Source: Nocardioides luteus (GTDB lineage Bacteria > Actinomycetota > Actinomycetes > Propionibacteriales > Nocardioidaceae). Taken from it: a stretch of 64,000 nucleotides of DNA. The translations under genes and the position numbers were made by a program. The notes beneath the pieces were generated by a model. It searched no databases. It worked only from the letters and a program-made list of their open reading frames with translations, and was not told where the DNA came from. Shown one piece after another: positions 30,551 to 38,839 of the stretch. Each line of letters begins with the position of its first letter. Position 1 is the stretch's first letter. The stretch spans positions 4,766,501 through 4,830,500 of the forward strand of contig NZ_JADOVJ010000001.1 of NCBI RefSeq assembly GCF_015752315.1. The letters are read 5' to 3'.

Positions 30551-33481
30551 TCAGCTGCAACCAGAGGTCGAGCCGCAGCCCTCGCAGACGTAGCAGGAGC
30601 CGGCGGGGCGCATCTTGGTGCCGCAGGTGAAGCAGAGCGGGCTGTCGATGGCCATGCCGCTGATCGACTCGAGCAGCTCGGCGGTGGTGTGAGCCGTCTT
30701 GGGGGCCTCTTCCGCGACAGCTGCCTCGGCGGGAGCCTCCTCCTTGACGTCGGCCTCGACGACCTCGGTCTTCGCCTCGACCTTGCGCTCCGGAGCCGGC
30801 CTCTCGACGAGCTCGGCGGCGGTGGTGCCGTTGCCGAGCTGCTCGTAGGAACCGGTCTCGAGGTAGCGCTGACGCTCGTCGGCGGAGTAGATGCCGAGCG
30901 CGGCACGGTCCTCGAAGGACATGTAGTCCAGCGCCAGCCGGCGGAAGACGTAGTCCATGAGCGACTGCGCCATGCGTACGTCCGGGTCGTCGGTCAGGCC
31001 GGCGGGCTCGAACTTCAGGTTGGTGAACTTGGAGACGTAGGTCTCCAGGGGCACGCCGTACTGGAGGCCGACAGACACCGCGATGGAGAAGGCGTCCATG
31101 ACACCGGCCAGGGTCGAGCCCTGCTTGCCGAGCTTGAGGAAGACCTCACCGAGCTCGCCGTCGGCGTGCGCGCCGGAGGTCATGTAGCCCTCGGCACCGC
31201 CGACCGTGAAGGAGGTGGTGCGCGAGACGCGGGACTTCGGCAGGCGCTTGCGGGTCGGGGCGTAGACGATCTTCTCGATGATCTTCTCGACGACCTCGGG
31301 CTCGACCTCGGCGGCCGGAGCCTCCGCAGCAGCAGCCGTGGAGAGACCCTGGTCCTTCTTGGCGTTCTCCGACTTGCCGTCGGCCAGCGGCTGGCCGACC
31401 TTGCAGTTGTCGCGGTAGATCGCGGTGGCCTTCAGGCCCAGCTTCCACGACTCCATGTAGACCTGCTCGATGTCCTCGACGGTCGCGGTCTCGGGCAGGT
31501 TGACGGTCTTGGAGATCGCACCGGAGAGGAACGGCTGGGTCGCCGCCATCATGCGTACGTGGCCCATCGGCTGCAGGGCGCGCTTGCCCATCGCGGTGTC
31601 GAAGACCTCGTAGTGCTCCTGGCGCAGGCCGGGGGCGTCGACGACGTGGCCGTGCTCGGCGATGTAGGCGACGATCGCCTCGATCTGCTCGGCCTGGTAG
31701 CCCAGCTTGGTGAGGGCCCGCGGGATCACCTGGTTGACGATCTGCATCGAACCGCCACCGACGAGCTTCTTGAACTTGACCAGCGAGAAGTCCGGCTCGA
31801 TGCCGGTGGTGTCGCAGTCCATCATGAAGCCGATGGTGCCGGTCGGCGCGAGCAGCGAGGCCTGGGCGTTGCGGAAGCCGTTGACCTTGCCGATCTCGAC
31901 GACGTCGGACCACACCCGGGTCGCCGCGTCGATGATGTTGCGGTCGACCGGGTTGATCGAGCGGACCGCGTCGTTGGCGGCCTGGTGCTTGCGCATGACC
32001 CGCTGGTGGGCCTCGGCGTTGCGGGCGTAGCCGGCGTACGGACCGACGACGCCGGCCAGCTCGGCCGAACGCTTGTAGCCGGCACCGGTCATCAGCGAGG
32101 TGATGGCGGCGGCCATGGTGCGGCCACCCTCGGAGTCGTAGCCCAGACCCATCGCCATCAGCAGGGCGCCGAGGTTGGCGTACCCGATGCCGAGCTGGCG
32201 GTAGTCGCGGGTGGTCTCGCCGATCGCCTCGGTCGGGAAGTCGGCGAAGCAGATGGAGATGTCCATCGCGGTGAAGACGATCTCGCAGGCCTGCTGGAAG
32301 CGGACCGCGTCGAAGGTGTCGTCGTCCTTGAGGAACTTCAGCAGGTTCAGCGACGCCAGGTTGCAGGAGGAGTTGTCCAGCGACATGTACTCCGAGCACG
32401 GGTTGGAGCCGGTGATCCGGCCCGTCTCCGGGTTGGTGTGCCAGTCGTTGATGGTGTCGTCGTACTGCAGACCCGGGTCGGCACACTCCCACGCCGCGAT
32501 CGAGATCTTGCGGAACAGCTCGCGGGCGTCGATCTCCTCGATGACCTCACCGGTCGTACGCGCCCGGAGGCCGAACTTCTTGCCCTCCTCGACCGCACGC
32601 ATGAACTCGTCGGAGACGCGCACCGAATTGTTGGCGTTCTGGTACTGCACCGACGAGATGTCCTTGCCGCCCAGGTCCATGTCGAAGCCGGCGTCGCGCA
32701 GCGCGCGGATCTTGTCCTCCTCGCGCGCCTTGGTCTCGACGAACTCCTCGATGTCGGGGTGGTCGACATCGAGGACGACCATCTTCGCCGCGCGGCGGGT
32801 GGCGCCACCGGACTTGATGGTGCCCGCGGAGGCGTCGGCACCGCGCATGAAGGAGACCGGGCCGGAGGCGGTGCCGCCGGAGGACTTCAGCAGCTCCTTG
32901 GAGGAGCGGATGCGGGAGAGGTTGAGACCGGCACCGGAGCCGCCCTTGAAGATCAGGCCCTCCTCCTTGTACCAGTTCAGGATCGAGTCCATGGAGTCGT
33001 CGACCGAGAGGATGAAACAGGCCGAGACCTGCTGGGGGGACTCGGTGCCGACGTTGAACCAGACCGGCGAGTTGAAGGCGAAGTGCTGGTTGACCAGCAG
33101 CCAGGTGAGCTCGCGACCGAAAAGGTCGGCGTCGGCCTCGGAGGCGAAGTAGCCGTTCTCCTTGCCGGAGGCGACGTAGGTGTTCACGACCCGGTCGATC
33201 AGCTGCTTCAGGCTCTGCTCACGCTTGTCGGTGCCGAGGGCACCGCGGAAGTACTTGGTCGTCACGATCGTCGAGGCGTTGATCGACCAGAAGTCGGGGA
33301 ACTCGACTCCGGTCTGCTCGAAGACGGTCTCACCCGTCTTCCAGTTCTTCTGGACGACGTCGCGTCGCTCCCAGGTGATCTCGTCGTAGGGGTGGACGCC
33401 CTCGGTGCTGAAGATCCGCTCGATCTTCAGCCCGGCGCCCGCCTTCGACGATGCCTGTGCCTCTGCTGCCGTGTCTGTCAT
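30551..33481 (-). CDS. nrdJ: Adenosylcobalamin-dependent ribonucleotide reductase (class II)
   Basis: This 976-aa class II reductase makes deoxyribonucleotides from ribonucleotides using adenosylcobalamin. Visible signatures include NPCSEYMSLDNSSCNLASLN (active-site region), LLAPTGTIGFMMDCDTTGIE and the C-terminal zinc/redox tail CFTCGTKMRPAGSCYVCEGC. The length is typical for actinobacterial NrdJ. The ATG at 33481 follows GGGGGAAC. It lies downstream of nrdR in the same direction (191-base gap), an nrdR-nrdJ operon as in Streptomyces. I saw no B12-box in the leader. Confidence 0.97.
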   Translation of the reverse strand: MTDTAAEAQASSKAGAGLKIERIFSTEGVHPYDEITWERRDVVQKNWKTGETVFEQTGVEFPDFWSINASTIVTTKYFRGALGTDKREQSLKQLIDRVVNTYVASGKENGYFASEADADLFGRELTWLLVNQHFAFNSPVWFNVGTESPQQVSACFILSVDDSMDSILNWYKEEGLIFKGGSGAGLNLSRIRSSKELLKSSGGTASGPVSFMRGADASAGTIKSGGATRRAAKMVVLDVDHPDIEEFVETKAREEDKIRALRDAGFDMDLGGKDISSVQYQNANNSVRVSDEFMRAVEEGKKFGLRARTTGEVIEEIDARELFRKISIAAWECADPGLQYDDTINDWHTNPETGRITGSNPCSEYMSLDNSSCNLASLNLLKFLKDDDTFDAVRFQQACEIVFTAMDISICFADFPTEAIGETTRDYRQLGIGYANLGALLMAMGLGYDSEGGRTMAAAITSLMTGAGYKRSAELAGVVGPYAGYARNAEAHQRVMRKHQAANDAVRSINPVDRNIIDAATRVWSDVVEIGKVNGFRNAQASLLAPTGTIGFMMDCDTTGIEPDFSLVKFKKLVGGGSMQIVNQVIPRALTKLGYQAEQIEAIVAYIAEHGHVVDAPGLRQEHYEVFDTAMGKRALQPMGHVRMMAATQPFLSGAISKTVNLPETATVEDIEQVYMESWKLGLKATAIYRDNCKVGQPLADGKSENAKKDQGLSTAAAAEAPAAEVEPEVVEKIIEKIVYAPTRKRLPKSRVSRTTSFTVGGAEGYMTSGAHADGELGEVFLKLGKQGSTLAGVMDAFSIAVSVGLQYGVPLETYVSKFTNLKFEPAGLTDDPDVRMAQSLMDYVFRRLALDYMSFEDRAALGIYSADERQRYLETGSYEQLGNGTTAAELVERPAPERKVEAKTEVVEADVKEEAPAEAAVAEEAPKTAHTTAELLESISGMAIDSPLCFTCGTKMRPAGSCYVCEGCGSTSGCS

Positions 33482-33671
33482 TTCGTTCCCCCTGTTGTCA
33501 TCGATCGCTGTGCCGTACTGCTGGTCGGTGCTGATGGTGGAGTCTCCTGTTGCGCCCGTTCGGGCTTCGTGCGTCGTGCTGTGCTGTTTTCGCTGGATGG
33601 CCCGGACAGGTCGCTTCCCCACGGCCTGCCCGGGCCGGTCTGTGTGCCATCGTTGCGAATGGCCGTGGGAT

Positions 33672-34172
33672 CTAGTCGCTGCCCACCGGGGCCTCGACCG
33701 GATGTTCTGCCTCGAAGTCCTGGACTTCCCGTTCCGTACGCAGCATCTGGATCTCGCGCTCGAAGTCGTCCGCCGAGCCGAAGGCCCGGTAGACGCTCGC
33801 GAAACGCAGGTAGGCCACCTCGTCGAGCTCGCGCAGCGGCGCGAGGATCGCCAGCCCCACCTCGTGGCTGGGGACCTCGGCCAACCCCTGGCTCCGCAGC
33901 GCCTGCTCGACCTCCTGGCCGAGGCAGGCGAGCTGGTCCTCGGTGACCGGACGCCCCTTGCACGCCTTGCGTACGCCGTGCACCGCCTTGTCGCGGCTGA
34001 ACGGCTCCGCTGCGCCGGAGCGCTTGGCCACCATCAGCTGCATCTGTTCGACGGTCGTGAACCGCTTCCCACATTCCTGGCAGACCCGACGGCGCCGGAT
34101 CTGGCCGCCGTCCTCGGCCACACGGGAGTCGAGCACCTTGGTGTCGCTGTGTCGGCAGAACGGACAGTGCAC
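33672..34172 (-). CDS. nrdR: Transcriptional repressor NrdR
   Basis: The 166-aa repressor has an N-terminal zinc ribbon ([10 protein letters not shown], then [13 protein letters not shown]) and an ATP-cone domain (about 47-135). It senses ATP/dATP and represses ribonucleotide reductase genes through paired NrdR boxes, a pair of which lies upstream at 34306-34352. It precedes nrdJ. NrdR beside a LysM protein and lexA is also the mycobacterial order (Rv2718c-Rv2719c-Rv2720). Confidence 0.97.
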   Translation of the reverse strand: MHCPFCRHSDTKVLDSRVAEDGGQIRRRRVCQECGKRFTTVEQMQLMVAKRSGAAEPFSRDKAVHGVRKACKGRPVTEDQLACLGQEVEQALRSQGLAEVPSHEVGLAILAPLRELDEVAYLRFASVYRAFGSADDFEREIQMLRTEREVQDFEAEHPVEAPVGSD

Positions 34173-34305
34173 GGTCGAGCCCCTCTCGTGAAGCCTTGTG
34201 GATCCAGGCCGTCTCAGCGGCGGCCCGAGCCTGTGGAACCTGTGGAATTGAGCGTGAGTCCCTGTGGAACAACACCCTCGGGGCTGTGGGTCATCCGCCC
34301 GTTCA

Positions 34306-34352
34306 TGTGAACTAGATGTGGATAACTACAGCGGTGTAACTACTAGATGTAG
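34306..34352 (-). promoter_or_regulatory. Tandem NrdR boxes
   Basis: TGTGAACTAGATGTGG (34306-34321) and TAACTACTAGATGTAG (34337-34352) share ACTAGATGT exactly 31 bases apart, three helical turns. On the minus strand they read like Streptomyces NrdR boxes (xACATCTAGTx). They lie about 135-180 bases upstream of nrdR. The rest of 34173-34471 shows several TGTGGAA repeats but no gene. Confidence 0.75.
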
Positions 34353-34471
34353 TGGTAACCGTACGCCCGCCCCCCAGCCGATGCAAGCGAGCGCCGCGTT
34401 TCCCCGTGCGCCCGGCGTGTCGCCGGTCAAACACCGAAAGATTCCGGTTCAGCGGCGACGGGCTGGCCCAG

Positions 34472-35503
34472 ATGGGTAAGAATGACCCCGTGACAAACAT
34501 CTCCGGAGGTAATCGCGTCGGGTCGCGGAGAGGCACGCGCCCCAGAAGCGGTCCCCGGCCACCGTTCATCTTGCCTGCGATCGCGACGCTGGCATTCCTC
34601 GTCATCTGGGGAGTGCTCGTGTGGGTCGCCGTCGGTTTCGGGGCCGACGCACGAGGAGGCGATTCCGGCGCCTGGGTGAAGCTCGCCATCGCGGCCGTCG
34701 TCGCAGTCGCCTGTCTCTTCCTGACCTTCACCTTCGCCGGGAAGGCCTGGCGGGCCCTCACCGGCTCCCCCACCCCACCGCCCGCCGACGACTACACCGG
34801 AAGCCACTCCAACGCCTACGTCGAGGAGCAGGACTACCCGGAGCAGCCCTACGGCGACCCGACCTACACCGAGCAGGACTACTACGGCACCGGCTCCTAC
34901 GGCTACGAGGACACCAGCTCCTACGGCCGGCACAGCTCCGACACCGGGAGCCAGTCTCCGTACGACACCGGCAGCCAGTCTCCCTACGACACCGGCAACC
35001 AGTCTCTGTACGGCGACACCGGCAGCCGCTCGGCCTACACCGACACCGGCTCGCAGTCGCCCTACGGCTACACGAGCAGCTCCCCGGACTTCGGCAACAC
35101 CGGGAGCCGGTCGGCCTACGGCGCACCGAGCTACCAGCCGCCGGCCCCGACACCGCCGAGTGCTCCGCCCTACTACACGAGCCCGCCGACGCCGACCTCC
35201 ACGCCGACAAGCTCCCCGGCATACGGCTCGCAGGGCTACGGCACGGACAGCTACCCCACCCAGCAGGCCGGCTCGTCGCCATATCAGTCGGGCGCTTACC
35301 AGGCTCCGACCAGCTACGGCCAGACCGGCTCGAGGGCTCGGCTGACCCAGGACCCCGCGGCGACGCAGGCGATGCCCGCCCAGCGCCAGCCCCAGGACCC
35401 GCCGGCCGCCGAGCCGGACGACGAGTGGCCGCCGCGCCACAGCTCCCGCAACAAGCCGTGGCCGCCGGCCGAACCGGACACCCCCTACCGCGGGCGTCAC
35501 TGA
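34472..35503 (+). CDS. Membrane protein with Tyr/Ser/Gly repeat tail
   Basis: The 343-aa protein (start uncertain: ATG 34472, or GTG 34490) has two membrane helices near 33-57 and 69-90. A long disordered tail follows with repeats of the type TGSQSPYDTG and SYGYxD, then Pro/Thr-rich and charged segments ending RGRH. There is no enzyme domain. Such tails may mediate weak self-association or binding at the envelope. It is divergent from nrdR across the NrdR boxes and ends in a strong terminator. Confidence 0.75.
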   Translation: MGKNDPVTNISGGNRVGSRRGTRPRSGPRPPFILPAIATLAFLVIWGVLVWVAVGFGADARGGDSGAWVKLAIAAVVAVACLFLTFTFAGKAWRALTGSPTPPPADDYTGSHSNAYVEEQDYPEQPYGDPTYTEQDYYGTGSYGYEDTSSYGRHSSDTGSQSPYDTGSQSPYDTGNQSLYGDTGSRSAYTDTGSQSPYGYTSSSPDFGNTGSRSAYGAPSYQPPAPTPPSAPPYYTSPPTPTSTPTSSPAYGSQGYGTDSYPTQQAGSSPYQSGAYQAPTSYGQTGSRARLTQDPAATQAMPAQRQPQDPPAAEPDDEWPPRHSSRNKPWPPAEPDTPYRGRH

Positions 35504-35519
35504 CGACCGCCAGGACAGC

Positions 35520-35559
35520 GAGAGTGCTGCAGACGCTTCCCATCGTCTGCAGCACTCTC
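35520..35559. terminator. Bidirectional intrinsic terminator
   Basis: GAGAGTGCTGCAGACG (35520-35535) and CGTCTGCAGCACTCTC (35544-35559) form a perfect 16-bp stem with an eight-base loop, followed by ACTTTT. It separates the repeat-tail gene from the convergent LysM gene. Confidence 0.9.
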
Positions 35560-35619
35560 ACTTTTCCCCGGTTGCCGGCTGCCAGGGTCGAAGGAGCAGC
35601 CGGACATCTGTGGGCGCCT

Positions 35620-35997
35620 CTACGGCGCGGTCGGAATGATCAAGGTCTGCCCGGACACGAGCATCGAGGACTCGAGACTGTTGAGCTCCTTGATCCTCTG
35701 CTCCATCTCCCGAATCGAGGCGTCTGTCCCAGCGACGGCTTCCGCCGAGATGTCCCAGAGCGTGTCGCCATCGCCGACGACCATCGTGTGGGCGGAGGGA
35801 GCGGGGCTTTTGTCGGCACCGTCCTCCACCGCGAAGGCCACCCGCGCCCCGATCAGCGCGATCCCGAAGAGCACCACGAGCGCGAACGCGAACACGACGA
35901 TCCGGCCCCGCCGAGTGAGCCGCACGGTCGAGCGACGCACCTCCCGCACGGGCCGGGGCGGCTCGGCTACGGGCAGCACATAGACGGTTGCACTCAT
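35620..35997 (-). CDS. LysM membrane protein, SOS cell-division regulator (Rv2719c/DivS-like)
   Basis: The 125-aa protein has a cytoplasmic N-terminus, one membrane helix (about 35-53, VVFAFALVVLFGIALIGA) and an external LysM domain (MVVGDGDTLWDISAEAV to LVSGQTLIIP). The ATG at 35997 follows GGAGG. It is divergent from lexA with four LexA boxes between them, exactly like Rv2719c (ChiZ) in M. tuberculosis and DivS in corynebacteria, SOS-induced inhibitors of division. The role is transferred by synteny and domain layout. Confidence 0.85.
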   Translation of the reverse strand: MSATVYVLPVAEPPRPVREVRRSTVRLTRRGRIVVFAFALVVLFGIALIGARVAFAVEDGADKSPAPSAHTMVVGDGDTLWDISAEAVAGTDASIREMEQRIKELNSLESSMLVSGQTLIIPTAP

Positions 35998-36021
35998 CAC
36001 GGCCTCCAGTTCACAAGTCTC

Positions 36022-36072
36022 TCGATCACGTGTTCGATCGAGCACATGTTCGAAGGTAGATCACGTGTTCGA
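36022..36072. promoter_or_regulatory. Three LexA boxes (SOS operators)
   Basis: TCGATCACGTGTTCGA (36022-36037), TCGAGCACATGTTCGA (36038-36053) and TAGATCACGTGTTCGA (36057-36072) match the actinobacterial consensus TCGAACxxxxGTTCGA with one or two changes in the left half. The first two are directly abutting. They cover the start region of the LysM gene promoter. Confidence 0.85.
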
Positions 36073-36129
36073 ACAACGCAAGTAGCGACCCCAAGAATTT
36101 TCGAACGCCGACACGCACTACCGAAGAGA

Positions 36130-36145
36130 TCGAACAGATGTTTGA
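36130..36145. promoter_or_regulatory. LexA box before lexA
   Basis: TCGAACAGATGTTTGA, with a perfect left half, lies 33 bases before the lexA ATG and should mediate autorepression. Confidence 0.85.
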
Positions 36146-36177
36146 TGTAGTGGTGCCAGAGGGACTAATGTGATGAC

Positions 36178-36942
36178 ATGACCACGCAGAAGACAGGCAC
36201 CGGATCAGGCGGTTCGAAGAGCCGCGTCCGCGAGCTGCCCGACGGGCCGCCGGACGCTACCGGGCTCACGCCGCGTCAGCAGCGCATCCTCGCTCACCTG
36301 CGCGACAGCATCGAGCAGCGGGGCTACCCGCCCAGCATGCGTGAGATCGGCGCCGCGGTCGGGCTGACCAGCACCAGCAGCGTCGCCCACCAGCTGCGGG
36401 CGCTGGAGCAGCGTGGTCTGATCCGCAAGGACCCGAAGCGGCCCCGCGCCCTCGAGGTCTTCCTGCCCGAGGTGATGGCCCACCGCAAGGCGATGTCCGG
36501 CGAGGAGACCGAGCCGACGATCACGGCCGAGGCCGTCGTCAACCCCAACCCCGACGCCGCCATGGTTCCCCTGGTCGGTCGGATCGCGGCCGGTGGCCCG
36601 ATCCTGGCCGAGGAGACCTCGAGCCAGCAGAGCGTCGAGGACGTCTTCCCGCTGCCCAAGCAGCTGGTCGGCAACGGCGACCTCTTCCTGCTCTCGGTCT
36701 CCGGTGACTCGATGGTCGACGCGGCGATCTGCGACGGCGACTTCGTGGTCGTGCGCCAGCAGCCCACCGCCGAGAACGGCGAGATCGTGGCCGCGCTGAT
36801 CGACGGCGAGGCGACCGTCAAGACGCTCTCCCGCAAGGACGGCAAGGTCTGGCTGCTGCCGCACAACGCGGCGTACGAGCCGATCGACGGCACCCACGCG
36901 ACGATCCTCGGCAAGGTGACCGCGGTCCTGCGCAGCCTCTGA
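36178..36942 (+). CDS. lexA: SOS repressor LexA
   Basis: This 254-aa LexA has an N-terminal winged helix ([40 protein letters not shown]) at about 22-90 and a C-terminal peptidase domain. The cleavage site is A138-G139 in RIAAGGP. The catalytic pair is S178 (SGDSM) and K215, 37 residues apart as in E. coli. A longer linker between domains is normal in actinobacteria. Activated RecA triggers self-cleavage and releases SOS genes. Four boxes lie upstream. Confidence 0.97.
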   Translation: MTTQKTGTGSGGSKSRVRELPDGPPDATGLTPRQQRILAHLRDSIEQRGYPPSMREIGAAVGLTSTSSVAHQLRALEQRGLIRKDPKRPRALEVFLPEVMAHRKAMSGEETEPTITAEAVVNPNPDAAMVPLVGRIAAGGPILAEETSSQQSVEDVFPLPKQLVGNGDLFLLSVSGDSMVDAAICDGDFVVVRQQPTAENGEIVAALIDGEATVKTLSRKDGKVWLLPHNAAYEPIDGTHATILGKVTAVLRSL

Positions 36943-36967
36943 GTCCTGCCTCACACCTCCCGGAACC

Positions 36968-37025
36968 GGAGGGCATGTCTGGCAAATCCACGCCCGCTGC
37001 GCTGTCTTTCCCAGACATGCCCTCC
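36968..37025. repeat. 15-bp inverted repeat after lexA
   Basis: GGAGGGCATGTCTGG (36968-36982) is mirrored by CCAGACATGCCCTCC (37011-37025); homology extends a few more bases outwards and inwards. It may be an operator or part of a double terminator after lexA. Confidence 0.55.
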
Positions 37026-37046
37026 CCGGGAACACTGCGTGAAATC

Positions 37047-37078
37047 CAGCCGCCGGCCCATGACAGGGCCGGCGGCTG
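37047..37078. terminator. Strong GC hairpin between lexA and phoD
   Basis: CAGCCGCCGGCCC and GGGCCGGCGGCTG form a perfect 13-bp stem around ATGACA. It likely ends lexA transcription; no T-run follows. It ends 16 bases before the chosen phoD start. Confidence 0.6.
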
Positions 37079-37094
37079 CGTCGTTCCATACAGC

Positions 37095-38765
37095 GTGACT
37101 CAGACGCAGATCGACCGCCGCACCCTCATCGCCGCCGGACTGGCCACCGCCGCAGGAGCGGGAGCCGTGGCGCTGCCGGCACCCGCCGAGGCGGCCGGCG
37201 ACACGCTCAACCACTTCCAGCACGGTGTCGCCTCGGGCGACCCGCTCCCGCACCGCGTGGTCATCTGGACCCGGGTCACACCCACGGCCGAGGCGACTCC
37301 GGGATCCGGCCTGGGCGAGGAGGTCCTGGTCCGCTGGGAGGTCTCGCCGACCGCGGACTTCGGTCGCGTCGTCGCCAAGGGCTCCCAGCAGACCGGCCCC
37401 GACCGCGACCACACCGTGAAGCTCGACGTCACCGGCCTCTCGCCCGAGAGCTGGTACTTCTACCGCTTCAGCTACAACGGCCAGACCAGCCGCGTCGGCC
37501 GCACCCGCACCGCTCCGGCCGCGGACGCGACCCCGGACAACGTACGTTTCGGGGTGGTCTCCTGCTCCAACCTGCAGGCCGGCTGGTTCGCCGCCTACCG
37601 CCACCTCGCCGCCCGCGACGACCTGCACGCGATCCTCCACCTGGGCGACTACCTCTACGAATACGGCCCCGGTGAGTACGGCTACGGCATGGCCAACGAG
37701 GACATCCGCTCGCACGAGCCGGCCCACGAGATGCACACCCTGGCCGACTACCGGATCCGGCACGCGCAGTACAAGCGGGACGTCGACCTCGCCGACGCCC
37801 ACGCCCACCTGCCCTGGATCGTCACCTGGGACGACCACGAGTCCGCCAACGACGCCTGGCTGCTGGGCGCGGAGAACAACGAGCCCGGCGAGTACGACTG
37901 GATCGACCGCAAGACCAACTCCAACCAGGCCTACGACGAGTGGATGCCGCTGCGCGTCGACGGCACCGCCACGGTGGAGACCGACGACCACCTCCACGAC
38001 ACGATCTACCGGAGGCTCCGCTTCGGGACCCTGCTCGAGCTGAGCATGCTCGACCTGCGGTCCTACCGCTCCCAGCAGGTCGCCCGCACCGACCTGGCCG
38101 GGGCCGACGACCCGGACCGCACGATCACCGGCGACAAGCAGCTGGAGTGGCTCAAGGAGGGCCTGCTCACCGACGCCCGCTGGAAGATCGTCGGCAACCC
38201 GGTCATGATCGCGCCGGTCACCTTCGGAGCTCTTCCGAAGAGCCTGATCAGCCCTGTCAACGATGTCACCGGGCTGCTGCCCGACAACGGCATCGCCCTC
38301 AACGTGGACCAGTGGGACGGCTACACCGCCGACCGCACCGACCTCTTCGAGCACATCCGCAACAACGCGATCACCGACACCGTCTTCGTCACCGGCGACA
38401 TCCACTCGGCCTGGGCCTGCGACCTGCCGTACGACTCCGCCGTCTACCCGCTCGGCAGGACGGCCGGCGTCGAGTTCGTCGCCACCTCGGTGACCTCGAA
38501 CAACCTCAAGGACATCCTCGGCGCCCCACGCCGCACGGTCAGCGTGACCGTCGAAGAGATCATCAGGACCGCCAACCGCCACGTCCGCTACCTCAACTTC
38601 GACGACCACGGCTTCTCGGTCCTCGACGTGACCCGCAACCGCGCCCAGATGGACTGGTACGTCATCGGCGAGCGCAAGGACGCCAGGACCACGGCCACCT
38701 GGAGCAGGTCGTACGCCACCGCGACCGGGAGCAACCGGCTCCATCACGTCACCGAGCCCGTCTAG
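37095..38765 (+). CDS. phoD: PhoD-family alkaline phosphatase, Tat-exported
   Basis: The 556-aa protein carries a twin-arginine signal (IDRRTLIAAGLATAAGAG) and a fibronectin-like N-terminal domain (HGVASGDPLPHRVVIWTRV). The PhoD metallophosphatase core has HLGDYLYEYGPGEYG, WDDHESANDAW and FVTGDIHSAW, whose Asp/His residues bind the Fe/Ca centre. It hydrolyses phosphodi- and monoesters outside the cell. GTG 37095 puts the signal peptide at the N-terminus; the longer ATG frame from 36975 would translate two hairpins. No clear ribosome site, so initiation may be leaderless. Confidence 0.92.
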   Translation: MTQTQIDRRTLIAAGLATAAGAGAVALPAPAEAAGDTLNHFQHGVASGDPLPHRVVIWTRVTPTAEATPGSGLGEEVLVRWEVSPTADFGRVVAKGSQQTGPDRDHTVKLDVTGLSPESWYFYRFSYNGQTSRVGRTRTAPAADATPDNVRFGVVSCSNLQAGWFAAYRHLAARDDLHAILHLGDYLYEYGPGEYGYGMANEDIRSHEPAHEMHTLADYRIRHAQYKRDVDLADAHAHLPWIVTWDDHESANDAWLLGAENNEPGEYDWIDRKTNSNQAYDEWMPLRVDGTATVETDDHLHDTIYRRLRFGTLLELSMLDLRSYRSQQVARTDLAGADDPDRTITGDKQLEWLKEGLLTDARWKIVGNPVMIAPVTFGALPKSLISPVNDVTGLLPDNGIALNVDQWDGYTADRTDLFEHIRNNAITDTVFVTGDIHSAWACDLPYDSAVYPLGRTAGVEFVATSVTSNNLKDILGAPRRTVSVTVEEIIRTANRHVRYLNFDDHGFSVLDVTRNRAQMDWYVIGERKDARTTATWSRSYATATGSNRLHHVTEPV

Positions 38766-38839
38766 GCGTTTCACCGGTGTGGCCGAGTCGTCGTGCCCTT
38801 AGACTGCCCTGGTCTGCCTTCCCGAACGTCTGGTATCTC

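Noticed and set aside
33482..33671. Cobalamin riboswitch before nrdJ
   Set aside because: Looked for because NrdJ uses B12; I could not find a B12-box or the expected paired arms.
30467..33946. Very long plus-strand open frame (1159 codons) opposite nrdJ
   Set aside because: It is the antisense of nrdJ and nrdR, an artefact of high GC codon use; the translation has no fold-like pattern.
34900..35130. CRISPR-like regular repeats
   Set aside because: The repeats are in-frame codon repeats of a low-complexity protein tail, with no unique spacers.
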